Source of the DNA: Hyphomonadaceae bacterium
Lineage (GTDB): Bacteria > Pseudomonadota > Alphaproteobacteria > Caulobacterales > Aquidulcibacteraceae
Assembly (NCBI GenBank): GCA_016791365.1
Contig: JAEUMT010000025.1
Coordinates: forward strand, 1 to 64,000
Reading direction: 5' to 3'
Length of the DNA: 64,000 bases
Shown here: positions 52,259 through 62,265 of the stretch, piece after piece
Numbering within the stretch: position 1 is the stretch's first letter
How the letters are laid out: the number at the start of each line of letters is the position of its first letter
Position numbers and translations under genes: made by a program
The notes under the pieces: model-generated
Seen by the model: the letters and a program-made list of their open reading frames with translations, nothing else
Databases searched by the model: none
What the model was told of the DNA's origin: nothing

Positions 52259-52337
52259 GCGCGCGTCTTAGCGGGCGCGCACACATGCGTCGAGGCAACG
52301 CGCCAGCGCGTTGTCGGCGCCTTCAAACCAGCGACGT

Positions 52338-52931
52338 TCAGAAGTTCTCGTGCGCGAGAATGAGATCCGCAAGTTCCAGGTGCGGATCGCGGTAAGGCAC
52401 TTGCGCGTCATAGCCTGGGCCGGCGTAGCTGGCGGGCATTGCCGTCGCCTCTACCGGGGCCTGGATAATGTAGGATTCCACCGGCGCTTCCGCGAACGAA
52501 GCGGGCTCGCTCAGCGTGAGGCGCAAAGCGGCGTCCGGCGTTGCAATGCGAGCCACAGGCGCGCGCGACGGCGTGAAGGTTACGAGGCCATCACCCATGG
52601 CGAGCGAGCGCACGTGCTCAATCTTGTCGTCCGTCGCGGCGCGCGTGATTTCAAGCGAGGCGACCGTCGATGCGAGCTGACCGCGAATCTGGCTCAGCTC
52701 GGTTTGCGACAGCGGCGCAGGATACGCCGGCAGGTTTGCATAAGGGTTGTCAGCAGCGCTGGCGGTCGTGTCGACACCGAAACTAGACGCAAGCGTTTCG
52801 CCAATCATGCCGCCGAAACCGGCCGGCGAGATAAACGTCACAGCAAGAGCCGCGGCCGCGACGCCCGTGAGACCCGACTTGAAGATCGTGTCGCGCGCTT
52901 CGCGTTCGAAGTTCGAAGGCCGTCCCGCCAT
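52338..52931 (-). CDS. Membrane-anchored protein of unknown function
   Basis: A 197-residue protein with a basic cytoplasmic start (AGRPSNFEREARDTIFKSG) and one hydrophobic helix (LTGVAAAALAVTFISPAGFG). A long periplasmic part follows with a predicted helical segment (LSQTELSQIRGQLASTVASL, ATDDKIEHVRSLA) and a Pro/Ala-rich tail. It shares its layout and the [AS]TDDx(7-8)LA motif with the small protein at 62339. No family recognised. Confidence 0.7.
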   Translation of the reverse strand: MAGRPSNFEREARDTIFKSGLTGVAAAALAVTFISPAGFGGMIGETLASSFGVDTTASAADNPYANLPAYPAPLSQTELSQIRGQLASTVASLEITRAATDDKIEHVRSLAMGDGLVTFTPSRAPVARIATPDAALRLTLSEPASFAEAPVESYIIQAPVEATAMPASYAGPGYDAQVPYRDPHLELADLILAHENF

Positions 52932-53076
52932 GTACTCACTCCCGCGCGGCTCGGCGCGTTGTCCCCTTGTGGGCCCCCAATACGCGCCAGAGGCGTAACA
53001 AAAGCACTAAAACTTACTGCCAGACAAGCACTAAGGCGGTCTAATCCGGTGACGGTGCAGAAATGTTGCTTACGGA

Positions 53077-54285
53077 ATGGTCGCCGGTGATGCGATGAAG
53101 GCAGCCATGAAGCAGGCGCTCGGACCGGCCGATTTCGCACGCGCGGTATTTTTCGCGCTGCTCCCGGCGGCGGCAGCCGGGGGCGCGATGGGGCTGCCGG
53201 TGCTGCTCGCGCTGGCCGGATTGGCCTCGCTCGGCCCGGGGCTGCTCCGCCAAGCTGTTGAAAAAAGGCCTCTGGTGCTGGCGCTCGTGGCGGCCTGGAC
53301 GGCGTGGGCGGCGACCACCAGTCTCTGGTCGCCCTGGGACGGGCCGACCGCCGTCAAAACCATCGCGCTGATCGCGCTCGGCCTTCCCTTCATCGCCGTC
53401 GCAGCTGCGAACGAAAAATCGAGCGCGCTGACCCTCTGGGCGGCGGTCGCCGCCTTCATGGTTCTGGCGATCCTGCTGGGGGTCGAGGCCGCCTTCGACA
53501 TGCCGCTCAACCGCAGCATCCAGCCGAGCCTCGCCGACGGCGAACTCAACCGCAACCCAAGTCGCGGCCTCATCGTGCTGCTGGCCCTGACATGGCCTGC
53601 CGTCGCCTGGCTGCTTGCCAATCGTCGCGGTTGGAGCGCGGCGCTCGCCGGCGCCGTCATGATCGCCGCCTGCGCACTGTCGCTGCAGTTCGATCAATTG
53701 GTGACAGCGATTGGATTTGGCGCCGCAGGCCTCGTGTTCGCTGTCGCGCTTTTCGCGCGCCGCTTGGCGATCCTCGCCACGTCGTTTGGCCTGGCTGTGT
53801 GGATGCTCATCGCGCCATTCGCCACGCCGCTCCTCGTCGCGAACCCGCAGCTTGTCGAGAGCGTGCCGCTCAGCTGGGCGCACCGCATCGCCATTTGGCG
53901 CTACACCTGCGCGCGCATCATGGAGCAACCCTGGCTTGGGCACGGCATCGACGCCGGCCGCACAACGACAGACATGCTCGAAATTCGCGGCCTGGTGACA
54001 CGCGGCATTCCCGTGCATCCGCACAGCGCTTCGCTGCAGGTCTGGCACGATCTTGGACTGATTGGCGCGCTCCTGTCCGCGGCGCTGCTGGCGTATGGCG
54101 GCTGGCGGCTTTCGCGCGCCTTCGCGCATGATCGCTACACGGGCGCCGCGACCGCCGCCGTACTCACGATGTTCGGGCTCATGGCCAATGTCGGCTGGAG
54201 CTTGTGGCAGGAATGGTGGATGGCGACGCTGCTTTTGACGGCGGCGTTGATCGCCGCTTTGGGGGCTAGAGCCGCCAGAGCGTGA
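53077..54285 (+). CDS. O-antigen ligase/polymerase-like membrane protein
   Basis: A 402-residue polytopic protein with around ten hydrophobic segments. A large periplasmic loop contains ESVPLSWAHRIAIWRYTCAR and IMEQPWLGHGIDAGRT, then VHPHSASLQVWHDLGLIGAL. The Arg and His positions of this loop match the O-antigen ligase (WaaL/Wzy_C) pattern. It would link or polymerise the glycan on the periplasmic side. The start is uncertain between ATGs at 53077, 53095 and 53107. It converges with the dehydrogenase at 54266 with a 20-bp overlap. Confidence 0.85.
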   Translation: MVAGDAMKAAMKQALGPADFARAVFFALLPAAAAGGAMGLPVLLALAGLASLGPGLLRQAVEKRPLVLALVAAWTAWAATTSLWSPWDGPTAVKTIALIALGLPFIAVAAANEKSSALTLWAAVAAFMVLAILLGVEAAFDMPLNRSIQPSLADGELNRNPSRGLIVLLALTWPAVAWLLANRRGWSAALAGAVMIAACALSLQFDQLVTAIGFGAAGLVFAVALFARRLAILATSFGLAVWMLIAPFATPLLVANPQLVESVPLSWAHRIAIWRYTCARIMEQPWLGHGIDAGRTTTDMLEIRGLVTRGIPVHPHSASLQVWHDLGLIGALLSAALLAYGGWRLSRAFAHDRYTGAATAAVLTMFGLMANVGWSLWQEWWMATLLLTAALIAALGARAARA

Positions 54286-55546
54286 TCCCGTCAGGCATGG
54301 TGGTGCGATCGAGGAAGCCGCGCACGTCCATGACAATGCCTTTGCCGCCACGCAGCAGCTTGGTCACCATCGGCCAGCCGCCGTCGCGGAATTCCTTGTG
54401 CGACACGGCCATGATCACCGCATCGACTTGGCCGATCTCATCGAACGCCGTCAGCGCCGCGCCATGTTCCTCGGAGATGTGCGGATCGGCGTAAGGATCG
54501 TGCGCGACAACGTCGAAGCCGAACGACCGCAGCTCGTTGACGATGTCATAGACCTTCGAGTTGCGCACATCCGGCACGTCTTCCTTGAAGGTGACGCCCA
54601 TCACCGCAACGCGGGCGTTGGATTTGCCGGCCCGGCCAAGCAGGCGGACGCACTCGCGGCCAATGTGGGGCCCGATGCTGTCGTTCACCCGGCGGCCGGC
54701 AAGCACGACTTGCGGGTGGTAGCCCACCTGCTGGGCCTTGTGCGTGAGGTAGTAAGGGTCGACGCCGATGCAGTGGCCGCCGACCAGGCCTGGCGTGAAG
54801 CCGAGGAAATTCCACTTGGTGCGGGCAGCCGCGAGCACGTCGCCGGTATCGAGACCGAGGCGGCCGTTGATCAGCGCCAGTTCGTTCATCAGCGCGATGT
54901 TGATGTCGCGCTGGGTGTTTTCGATCACCTTGGCGGCCTCCGCGACCTTGATCGACGGCGCGCGGTGGATGCCCGCCGTCACCACCGCGCCGTAAGTCTC
55001 GGCGACGATGTCCAGTGTCCTGGCGTCCGAACCCGAGACGACCTTCACGATCGTCTCGAAGCGGTGGAGATGGTCGCCTGGGTTGATCCGCTCCGGCGAA
55101 AAGCCGAGCGTGAAGTCAGCGCCGGCCTTAAGGCCCGAAGCCTTTTCCAGGATCGGGCCGCATTCGTCTTCGGTGCAGCCGGGATAAACCGTCGACTCAT
55201 AAACGACGATATCGCCTCTTTTCAGCGCCTTGCCGACAGTACGCGAGGCCGCGTGCACGGCGCCGAGATCGGGCACGAGCGCGTCATCGATCGGCGTCGG
55301 CACCGTGACGATGAAGAAATCCGCTTTCTTCAAGTCTTCGACGTCCGTGGTGACGTAGAGATCGAGCGAACGCAGCTCTTCGGCCGTCACTTCCCGCGTC
55401 CGGTCCCTGCCTTCGCGCAATTCAGCCACGCGCGAAGCGTCGATTTCAAAGCCAACGACCGTAAAACCGGCGCGCGCGAATGCGACGGCGGCGGGCAAAC
55501 CAACATAGCCCAGGCCGATGACAGCGATGCGGCGGCGTGCGTTCAT
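54266..55546 (-). CDS. UDP-sugar 6-dehydrogenase, WbpA/TviB type
   Basis: A NAD-dependent nucleotide-sugar dehydrogenase of 426 residues, distinct from ugd. The start MNARRRIAVIGLGYVGLPAA, with ERINPGD, and the catalytic GLVGGHCIGVDPYYLTHKA (Cys in GGHCIG rather than GGSCFP) mark the WbpA/TviB/WecC group, which oxidises UDP-GlcNAc or UDP-GalNAc. VMGVTFKEDVPDVRNSK is the C-terminal UDP-binding segment. It probably provides the uronate for the Gfo/Idh and DegT pair at 12000-14247. It is divergent from the epimerase gene. Confidence 0.9.
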   Translation of the reverse strand: MNARRRIAVIGLGYVGLPAAVAFARAGFTVVGFEIDASRVAELREGRDRTREVTAEELRSLDLYVTTDVEDLKKADFFIVTVPTPIDDALVPDLGAVHAASRTVGKALKRGDIVVYESTVYPGCTEDECGPILEKASGLKAGADFTLGFSPERINPGDHLHRFETIVKVVSGSDARTLDIVAETYGAVVTAGIHRAPSIKVAEAAKVIENTQRDINIALMNELALINGRLGLDTGDVLAAARTKWNFLGFTPGLVGGHCIGVDPYYLTHKAQQVGYHPQVVLAGRRVNDSIGPHIGRECVRLLGRAGKSNARVAVMGVTFKEDVPDVRNSKVYDIVNELRSFGFDVVAHDPYADPHISEEHGAALTAFDEIGQVDAVIMAVSHKEFRDGGWPMVTKLLRGGKGIVMDVRGFLDRTTMPDGITLWRL

Positions 55547-55663
55547 GATTAACTCTGAAATGTCGACAGTGAGTTGATTTCGCTAGCGTCTCCACCTATC
55601 GAAACGCCACGTTAAAAACAACAGCGCACACCTGAAGCGCACTGCCGAAAGAGCGTTAAAAAC

Positions 55664-56674
55664 ATGAAGCCCGTGCTTGTGACCGGCGCCGCCGGTTTCA
55701 TCGGCTATCACCTGTCCGAACGACTGCTGCGCGAGGGGCGCACAGTGATCGGCTACGATTGCTTGTCGGACTATTACAGCGTCGAGCTCAAGCAGGCGCG
55801 CGTGAAGAAGCTTCAGGAAAAATCGGGCTTCACCTTCGTTAAAGCCCGACTTGAGGATGCGCCGACGCTGAAATCGCTCTTCGAAGAGCATCAGTTCGAT
55901 CTGGTTTACAATCTCGCGGCGCAAGCGGGCGTGCGCTACTCGCTGGTGAACCCCCAGGCCTACATCTCTGCCAACCTCGAAGGGTTCATGAACGTCCTCG
56001 AGTGTTGCCGTCACAACAAGACCGGCCACCTCGTGTTCGCTTCGTCGAGTTCTGTCTATGGCGCCGGCACCAGAATGCCCTTCTCGGTGCACCAAAACGT
56101 CGATCACCCGCTTAGCGTCTATGCCGCCTCGAAGAAGGCGAACGAGTTGTTCGCGCACTCCTATGCGCACCTCTATCGCCTTCCCGTCACCGGCCTGCGT
56201 TTCTTCACGGTCTATGGCCCGTGGGGCCGGCCGGACATGATGATGTTCCTGTTCACAAAGGCGATCCTCGAAGGCAAACCGATCGACGTGTTCAACAACG
56301 GCATGATGCAGCGCGATTTCACTTATGTGGATGACATCGTGGAGTCGCTTTATCGCGTTGGCTTGCGCGTTCCGGCGCCAAATCCGAACTGGGATAGCCT
56401 CGCGCCCGATCCGGCGACTTCAAACGCGCCCTACCAGATCTACAATATCGGCAATCACTCGCCGGCGAAGCTCCTGGACGTCATCGCCATCCTCGAACAG
56501 GAACTGGGGCAGACGGCGACCAAGAACATGCTGCCAATGCAGCCGGGCGATGTGCCCGCAACATTCGCAGACGTTGAAGACCTCGCCCGCGATGTCGATT
56601 TCGCGCCACGTACGCCGATTGAGGTCGGCGTGAAACGCTTTATTGAATGGTACCGGGAGTATTACAGGGTCTAG
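55664..56674 (+). CDS. UDP-glucuronate 4-epimerase
   Basis: A 336-residue short-chain epimerase (LpsL/Cap1J type) converting UDP-glucuronate to UDP-galacturonate. The Rossmann motif [17 protein letters not shown] is followed by the family-specific [38 protein letters not shown], the Ser-Ser-Ser of FASSSSVYG and Tyr153/Lys157 in [10 protein letters not shown] complete the site. [16 protein letters not shown] is characteristic. Its stop is immediately followed by the manC-like ATG. It uses the product of ugd. Confidence 0.92.
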   Translation: MKPVLVTGAAGFIGYHLSERLLREGRTVIGYDCLSDYYSVELKQARVKKLQEKSGFTFVKARLEDAPTLKSLFEEHQFDLVYNLAAQAGVRYSLVNPQAYISANLEGFMNVLECCRHNKTGHLVFASSSSVYGAGTRMPFSVHQNVDHPLSVYAASKKANELFAHSYAHLYRLPVTGLRFFTVYGPWGRPDMMMFLFTKAILEGKPIDVFNNGMMQRDFTYVDDIVESLYRVGLRVPAPNPNWDSLAPDPATSNAPYQIYNIGNHSPAKLLDVIAILEQELGQTATKNMLPMQPGDVPATFADVEDLARDVDFAPRTPIEVGVKRFIEWYREYYRV

Positions 56675-57679
56675 ATGACTCTGACGATCATACCCGCGAT
56701 CATGTCCGGCGGCGCCGGCACGCGGCTATGGCCGCTCTCAACGGAAGATCACCCAAAACAGTTTCACGCACTGATGGGCCCGCGGACAATGTTCGCGGAC
56801 ACCGTGGCGCGTATGAGTGGCGCCGCCGGCGACATCTCGTTCGCGCCGCCAATCGTGCTCTGCGGCGAAAGACACCTGCCGCGCGTCCGCGTCGCTTTGA
56901 ACGAAGTGAACGCACACGCCGCCGCCATCGTCATCGAACCCGAAGCCCGCAACACCGCCGCCGTCGCCGCGACCGCCGCCGCCATCGCACGCCAGATCGA
57001 CGCTCACGCCCTCGTCCTCCTCACGCCGTCAGACCACGTGATCGCGAACACGGCCGCGTTCCACGAAGCGATCCAGCGCGCCGCGCGCTACGCCAATGAT
57101 CGCATCGTCACCTTCGGCATCACGCCGGATCACGCCGCGACCGGCTACGGCTACATCAAGAGCGGCGCGGCGCTTGGCGAGAGCGTCTTCGCCGTCGAGG
57201 CCTTCAAGGAAAAGCCCGACGCCCGCACCGCGCAAACCTATCTCGATCACGGCGGTCATTTCTGGAACAGCGGCATGTTCCTCTTCGCGCCGCAAATCCT
57301 GCTCGACGAATTCGGCGCCAACGTCGCCATCCGCGATGCAGCGCTGGCTGCGATACAGTTCGCCACGCGCACCAACGACGAAATCCGTCTCGGCCGCGAA
57401 TACGCCGCCGCGCCCAAACTGCCGCTCGACATCGCCATCATGGAGCACACCGCCCGCGCCGCCGTCGCTCCTTGCGACATCGGCTGGGCCGACATCGGCT
57501 CCTGGTCCGAAGTGTGGCGCCTAGCGCCACGCGATGCGGACGGCTTTGCCGTGCTCGGCCCCGCCGCGAGCACTGACACAAGCAAAATGAAAGAAAGCGG
57601 CGTTAGCGCCAAAGCCCGGGACGGCAACGATCTTGTCGTGGTCGTCACGCCCAGCGGCCTTCTCATCCGCCCGCGTTAG
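56675..57679 (+). CDS. manC: Mannose-1-phosphate guanylyltransferase
   Basis: Makes GDP-mannose from mannose 1-phosphate and GTP. The 334-residue protein has the pyrophosphorylase loop MSGGAGTRLWPLSTEDHPKQF near the N-terminus. VIEPEARNTAAVAATAAA, LLTPSDHVIAN, FKEKPDARTAQTYL and FWNSGMFLFAPQ follow the ManC pattern, as does DIGWADIGSW. It lacks the C-terminal isomerase domain of two-domain ManC, which fits its short length. The start abuts the upstream stop, so it is probably cotranscribed with the epimerase. Confidence 0.93.
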   Translation: MTLTIIPAIMSGGAGTRLWPLSTEDHPKQFHALMGPRTMFADTVARMSGAAGDISFAPPIVLCGERHLPRVRVALNEVNAHAAAIVIEPEARNTAAVAATAAAIARQIDAHALVLLTPSDHVIANTAAFHEAIQRAARYANDRIVTFGITPDHAATGYGYIKSGAALGESVFAVEAFKEKPDARTAQTYLDHGGHFWNSGMFLFAPQILLDEFGANVAIRDAALAAIQFATRTNDEIRLGREYAAAPKLPLDIAIMEHTARAAVAPCDIGWADIGSWSEVWRLAPRDADGFAVLGPAASTDTSKMKESGVSAKARDGNDLVVVVTPSGLLIRPR

Positions 57680-57684
57680 AACAC

Positions 57685-57713
57685 TTGCCGTACTACGCGT
57701 GACGTAGTATATT
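57685..57713 (+). promoter_or_regulatory. higBA promoter with an operator palindrome in the spacer
   Basis: TTGCCG (57685-57690) and TATATT (57708-57713) are spaced by exactly 17 bp. The spacer is filled by TACTACG-CGTGA-CGTAGTA (57691-57709), a perfect inverted repeat with 7-bp arms. A start site about six to seven bases after the -10 box would fall on or next to the A of the higB ATG at 57719. HigA binding here would block the polymerase directly; that role is inference. Confidence 0.7.
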
Positions 57714-57718
57714 GTACT

Positions 57719-57997
57719 ATGATCAAATCCTGGGCGAACAGCGCCACGCGCCGCTTTGCGGAGAGCGGCAAGGCAAAGTTCTCAGGATTTGACGAAGATG
57801 CCGCCTTGGAACTGCTTGCCTCACTAGATGCCGCCACCTCGTTGGATGACCTCAGCCCGCTAAAATCGGTCGGGCTTCACAAGCTGAAGGGCGATCGCAA
57901 GGGGCAATGGGCGATGACCGTGAACGGCCCGTGGCGGATTTGTTTCCGCTTCAAGGATGGCGACGCCTGGGATGTTGAGATTGTCGATTACCACTGA
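57719..57997 (+). CDS. higB: HigB-like toxin (RelE/ParE superfamily)
   Basis: A 92-residue predicted mRNA interferase, the toxin of a type II toxin-antitoxin pair. The C-terminal half has the HigB pattern: LSPLKSVGLHKLKGDRKGQW, then VNGPWRICFRFKDGDAWDVEIVDYH. It includes the Arg of WRICF and the terminal VDYH with its catalytic-type His. No ribosome site is visible upstream, and the promoter position suggests a leaderless message. The toxin precedes the antitoxin, the usual HigBA order, with 10 bp between genes. Confidence 0.92.
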   Translation: MIKSWANSATRRFAESGKAKFSGFDEDAALELLASLDAATSLDDLSPLKSVGLHKLKGDRKGQWAMTVNGPWRICFRFKDGDAWDVEIVDYH

Positions 57998-58007
57998 GAG
58001 AAGTTCG

Positions 58008-58295
58008 ATGAGGATTGCCCCTGTTCACCCCGGCCGCGTCTTGAAGCGCGAACTCACGACGCGTGATTTGTCGGCGAACCGCCTAGCGCTCGCTCTGCGC
58101 CTGCCGTCCGGCCGCATCACTGACATTCTGAACGGCAAGCGCGGAATTTCGCCCGACACCGCGTTGCGGCTTGGCCGCTATTTCGGCAACAGCGCGCGCT
58201 TTTGGCTAAATCTGCAAACCGCCTACGAACTCGCTCTAGCGGAAAAAGAAATCGGCGCGCGCATCGCAAGCGAGGTCAAACCCGACGCAGCGTGA
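58008..58295 (+). CDS. higA: HigA-like antitoxin (helix-turn-helix)
   Basis: A 95-residue XRE-type DNA-binding antitoxin that should neutralise HigB and repress the operon. It starts MRIAPVHPGRVLKRELTTRD at ATG 58008; the HPGR...LKRE start is the standard HigA opening. The helix-turn-helix is SANRLALALRLPSGRITDIL followed by NGKRGISPDTALRLGRYF, then the family motif ARFWLNLQTAYELALA. It lies ten bases after the toxin stop. Confidence 0.94.
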   Translation: MRIAPVHPGRVLKRELTTRDLSANRLALALRLPSGRITDILNGKRGISPDTALRLGRYFGNSARFWLNLQTAYELALAEKEIGARIASEVKPDAA

Positions 58296-58489
58296 CACGA
58301 CGCGGCGCAAAGCGCGTTGCCCAACTAGTCATGATCGTCACTTGCGCTAGGCTTTGTCCGCGCCGTACGCAGCCAACAACCGCCATCGCCATTTGAATAC
58401 TTGCCTCGAAACGCACACGCGTTCCGGGAGCGCCCGCGTTCCAAGCGAAAACGGCATGAAACCTGGAACGGCGATCCGCGTTCACCGGC

Positions 58490-58672
58490 ATGCGCCTGTT
58501 TTCTTCCCAACGCGACAACATCCCAGCCGAGCCGGAGGACGTCATCAATCTGCTGTGGCGGTACGAAGTTTCCGCCGACGGCGGAAAGACCTGGCGCCCG
58601 GAGGCGGAACATGAGGACGCGGACTGTTACGTCCTCCGCCGCGGCAATTGGATTGCGCCTGCGCTAAACTAA
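58490..58672 (+). CDS. Small protein of unknown function
   Basis: A 60-residue frame: MRLFSSQRDNIPAEPEDVIN, then LLWRYEVSADGGKTWRPEAE, ending in RRGNWIAPALN. The ADGGKTW segment is reminiscent of BNR-type turns but is too short to assign. The reading is protein-like, with a Trp-rich core and no low complexity. It ends close to the convergent DUF3108 gene. No clear ribosome site, so it remains uncertain. Confidence 0.45.
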   Translation: MRLFSSQRDNIPAEPEDVINLLWRYEVSADGGKTWRPEAEHEDADCYVLRRGNWIAPALN

Positions 58673-59430
58673 TTTCGCCGCTGATAGCTTGCCAGATTGA
58701 GCTGCCCCTCGCCCAACGGCGTCGGCACGATCAATTGCAATGGCGGCGCAAAGCCCGGCCGCGCTGGCATCGCGAACCAGATTTGGCCCAACGGCACGCC
58801 AGCACGATCGAAGTCACGGCTGAAGCCGGAGATCGGCGTGTAGCGGAACTGGCACAACACCGCCGGCCCCTCATAGCCGCCGCCATTGTAGGTTCCGTTG
58901 GAACGCGGCGCGACGCTTAGCCGGTAATGTTGGCGCCCGTCGAAAACCAGCACCGAGCCTTCACAGCCGCGCGAAAGACCGACGCGGCGGCCTAAGACAA
59001 ACACCGCGCTCAGCGGATCGAACGAATCCGATTGCTGCTCCGCCGTGGCGGGCGGAAAACCCTGATCCCAATACGCCGGTGAAATTGTTGCGGCGACGCC
59101 GCGCGCGCTTCGCACAAGCGCTGTCTGTCGGCGCTTGCGCCCATATGTGTGATTGAGCGCGTATCGCGACCAGCTCAGCGCTTCGCCAACATGCACGCCG
59201 CTCGCGCTTGCGGTAATGTCCGTCTGATCAAACAGGCGTGCGAGACCGGATGTCCGCAGCGTCGAGCGCACGGTGTACCCTGCGGGTATGTCGGTCACTT
59301 CGTACTCAGCGGCGCCAAGCTCGACCACGCCCAACACCACCGCCTGATAGCTCATGCGATAGGTTTCCGCGTGCGCCACGCCAACCAGGCAGCTTACAAG
59401 CGCCAACACCACAGAAACCAAGCGTATCAT
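58669..59430 (-). CDS. DUF3108 family secreted protein
   Basis: A 253-residue protein with a signal peptide (MIRLVSVVLALVSCLVGVAHA), which fixes the ATG at 59430 rather than the longer frame. The mature part follows the DUF3108 pattern: TYRMSYQAVVLGVVELGAAE at the start, AISPAYWDQG-like ATISPAYWDQGFPP, then DSFDPLSAVFVLGRRVG and SVLVFDGRQHYRLSVAP, ending in a strand region with IWFAMPARPG. The family is beta-rich, periplasmic and of unknown function, common near envelope genes in Alphaproteobacteria. Confidence 0.85.
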   Translation of the reverse strand: MIRLVSVVLALVSCLVGVAHAETYRMSYQAVVLGVVELGAAEYEVTDIPAGYTVRSTLRTSGLARLFDQTDITASASGVHVGEALSWSRYALNHTYGRKRRQTALVRSARGVAATISPAYWDQGFPPATAEQQSDSFDPLSAVFVLGRRVGLSRGCEGSVLVFDGRQHYRLSVAPRSNGTYNGGGYEGPAVLCQFRYTPISGFSRDFDRAGVPLGQIWFAMPARPGFAPPLQLIVPTPLGEGQLNLASYQRRN

Positions 59431-59507
59431 CTTGTCTCCATCCTGCAGCGGACGAGGGTATGTCGCTCGCGCCGCGCTGTCACGATGCGATGTGCCAGCT
59501 GATGAAG

Positions 59508-61502
59508 CTAGTCGAGCAAGAGCTTCGCGGTATCCGCGATCGCTTCGGCCGTGATGCCGAAGTGCGCGTAGGCGTCCTTCGCCGGCGCCGAGGTCCCGAA
59601 CTCCGACATGCCGACGAACGCATCGAGGCCGAAAGCTTCGAACCAGCCCTGCCCGACCGCGGCTTCGCACCCGATCTTGATCTCGTCGTCATCGCCGCAG
59701 ACGGCGTCCTGGTAGGCGTCGTCCTGAAGTTCAAACATCTCGAAGCAAGGGGCGGAGACAACGCGCGCCGGGATGCCTTCCTTCTGCAACAACTCGCGCG
59801 CCTTCACGGCAAGGGCAACTTCGGTTCCGGTTGCGAAGATCGCAACGCGCGAGGCGCCGCCTTCGGCTGGGAGCAGTTCGTAAGCGCCGCGCACGGAGAG
59901 ATTTTCGCTCGCGTCGTCGCGCAGAGGCGGCGTCGCCTGGCGCGACAGTGCGAGCAAGCTTGGGCCGTCGTCGCGGAGCAACGCCGCTTGCCAGCACTCG
60001 GCCGTTTCGACCGCGTCTGCCGGACGGAAGACGTAGAGGTTCGGAATCGCACGCAGGCTGGCGAGATGCTCGACCGATTGGTGCGTCGGGCCGTCTTCGC
60101 CGAGGCCGATGGAATCGTGCGTCATCACGTGAATGACGCGAATACCCATCAGCGCGCTCAAGCGAATGGCGGGACGCGAATAGTCAGCGAACGTCAGAAA
60201 CGTGCCGCCATACGGGACGACGCCGCCATGCAGAGCCATGCCGTTCATCGCGGCGGCCATGCCGTGCTCGCGGATGCCATAGCGTACATAGCGGCCGGCG
60301 CGGTTCTCCGGCGTGAAATCCTTCGAGCCCTTGGCGAGCGTGAGGTTCGAGCCGGTGAGATCAGCGGAGCCGCCGAGCAATTCCGGGCACGCGTCGAACA
60401 TCGCATCAATGGAGCCTTGTGACGACGCGCGCGTCGCCAGGGCTGGCTTCTCTGACGCCATTTTCGCGGCGTGCATGCCGAGCGCGGCGACAGCGGCGTC
60501 GATATTGCCGTCGCTCATGGCGGCGGCAAATGCATCCTTGTGCTCGGAGCGTTTGAGGCGCGACGCCCATTCTTCGCGCTTTCCGGCGCCGCGCGCGCCA
60601 ACCTTGAGCCATGCGGCGCGGATAGTGTCCGGGATCTCGAACGCGCCATACGTCCAGCCGAGCGCGGCTTTCGTTGCGGCGAGTTCTTCCGCGCCAAGCG
60701 CTTCGCCGTGCGCTTTCGCGGTGCCGGCCTTCTTTGGCGAGCCATAGCCGATGGTGGTCTTGCACGCGATCATCACAGGACGATCAGACTTGGTGGCGGC
60801 GTCGAACGCGCGCGTGACGTCGGCAAAATCATGCCCGTCACACGAAAGCACGCTCCAGCCGCTCGCGGCGAAACGGGCTTTTTGGTCGGTGGTGTCCGCA
60901 AGCGAAACCGCGCCATCGATAGAGATGGAGTTATCATCCCAAATCACGATCAGCTTGTTCAGCTTCTGCCGGCCGGCAAGCGCGATGGCCTCCTGGCTGA
61001 TCCCTTCCATCAAGCACCCATCGCCGGCGATGACCCAGGTGCGATGATCGACAAGCGCGCCGCCGAAGCGCGCGGCCAGGTGCGCTTCCGCCATCGCCAT
61101 GCCGACAGCATTCGCAAGCCCCTGCCCGAGCGGGCCCGTCGTCGTTTCAATGCCGGAGGCGAGAAAGTTCTCGGGGTGACCCGCAGTCTTCGAACCGAGC
61201 TGACGGAAATTCTTGATCTCATCGAGCGTCATGTCGGCGTAGCCGGTGAGATGCAGCAGCGCGTAGAGCAGCATCGAGCCGTGACCTGCCGAGAGCACGA
61301 AGCGATCGCGATCAGGCCAGTTTGGATTGCTCGGGTCGTATTTCAGGAACTTCGCGAACAGCACCGTCGCCGCATCGGCCATGCCCATCGGCATGCCGGG
61401 GTGGCCGGACTTGGCCTTCTCCACAGCATCCATGGCCAGGGCGCGGATGGCGTTGGCGAGTTCTTTCGCCTCGACGCCTTCGATCAGTTCGCTTTTGCTC
61501 AT
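59508..61502 (-). CDS. tkt: Transketolase
   Basis: A thiamine diphosphate enzyme of the non-oxidative pentose phosphate pathway, 664 residues, normal length. It begins with [36 protein letters not shown], the ThDP motif [13 protein letters not shown] with [10 protein letters not shown], and [13 protein letters not shown], with the Glu of the REHG segment, are all present. [20 protein letters not shown] is the conserved second domain loop. The nearby small transaldolase, galU and pgl point to a sugar-phosphate cluster. The operon partner upstream is divergent (tal). Confidence 0.96.
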   Translation of the reverse strand: MSKSELIEGVEAKELANAIRALAMDAVEKAKSGHPGMPMGMADAATVLFAKFLKYDPSNPNWPDRDRFVLSAGHGSMLLYALLHLTGYADMTLDEIKNFRQLGSKTAGHPENFLASGIETTTGPLGQGLANAVGMAMAEAHLAARFGGALVDHRTWVIAGDGCLMEGISQEAIALAGRQKLNKLIVIWDDNSISIDGAVSLADTTDQKARFAASGWSVLSCDGHDFADVTRAFDAATKSDRPVMIACKTTIGYGSPKKAGTAKAHGEALGAEELAATKAALGWTYGAFEIPDTIRAAWLKVGARGAGKREEWASRLKRSEHKDAFAAAMSDGNIDAAVAALGMHAAKMASEKPALATRASSQGSIDAMFDACPELLGGSADLTGSNLTLAKGSKDFTPENRAGRYVRYGIREHGMAAAMNGMALHGGVVPYGGTFLTFADYSRPAIRLSALMGIRVIHVMTHDSIGLGEDGPTHQSVEHLASLRAIPNLYVFRPADAVETAECWQAALLRDDGPSLLALSRQATPPLRDDASENLSVRGAYELLPAEGGASRVAIFATGTEVALAVKARELLQKEGIPARVVSAPCFEMFELQDDAYQDAVCGDDDEIKIGCEAAVGQGWFEAFGLDAFVGMSEFGTSAPAKDAYAHFGITAEAIADTAKLLLD

Positions 61503-61611
61503 TGGGGTTCCTTCGGCTCAGCGCTGTTTAGCGCCGATTCGGACGCTTTGCCTGACACGCACAGTCCGGTATCAGCGGAAAACGCCGGAAGGAATGCGGC
61601 GGGAGCTTCAT

Positions 61612-62265
61612 ATGCAGATTTTCATCGACAGCGCCGACGCGGCGGAACTCAAGCAGCTGGCGGAAACCGGCCTCGTCGACGGCGTGACGACGAACCCATC
61701 GCTCGTTGCGAAAGCGGGTCGTGACTTCTTCGAGACCCTTCGCGAAATCTGCGCGGCGGTGCCCGGGCCCGTCAGCGCCGAGGTTGTCGCGCAAGATCAT
61801 CAGACGATGATCAAGGAAGGTTTGAAGCTGCGCGAGGTCGCGCCGAACATCGTCGTCAAGGTGCCGCTGACGCCGGAAGGTTTGAAAGCGTGCAAATACC
61901 TCGAGGACAATGGCCACCCAACCAATGTCACCCTCTGCTTCTCAGCGGTTCAAGCTTTGATGGCGGCGAAGGCCGGCGCGACTTTCATCTCGCCCTTCAT
62001 CGGCCGCCTCGACGACAACGGCCAAGACGGCATGGAGCTGATCCGCGAAATCCGCGCCATCTTTGACAATTTCGACTACCCGACCTCGATCCTCGCCGCC
62101 TCGATCCGCACCGCGGGCCACGTACGTGACGCGGCGATCGCGGGCGCCGATTGCGCGACGATACCGCCAGCCGTCTTCAAGAGCCTCTACAAGCACGCCC
62201 TGACGGACATGGGGCTGGAGGCGTTCATGAAAGACTGGAAATCGACAGGCCAGTCGATTCTGTGA
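61612..62265 (+). CDS. tal: Transaldolase/fructose-6-phosphate aldolase-like protein
   Basis: A 217-residue small transaldolase: [20 protein letters not shown], then [18 protein letters not shown], the Schiff-base Lys83 in [11 protein letters not shown], and [40 protein letters not shown] and a final [10 protein letters not shown] are typical of the TalC/FsaA subgroup. A longer frame starting upstream was rejected because ATG 61612 follows GGGAG and starts at the normal N-terminus. It is divergent from tkt, with which it would act. Confidence 0.94.
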   Translation: MQIFIDSADAAELKQLAETGLVDGVTTNPSLVAKAGRDFFETLREICAAVPGPVSAEVVAQDHQTMIKEGLKLREVAPNIVVKVPLTPEGLKACKYLEDNGHPTNVTLCFSAVQALMAAKAGATFISPFIGRLDDNGQDGMELIREIRAIFDNFDYPTSILAASIRTAGHVRDAAIAGADCATIPPAVFKSLYKHALTDMGLEAFMKDWKSTGQSIL

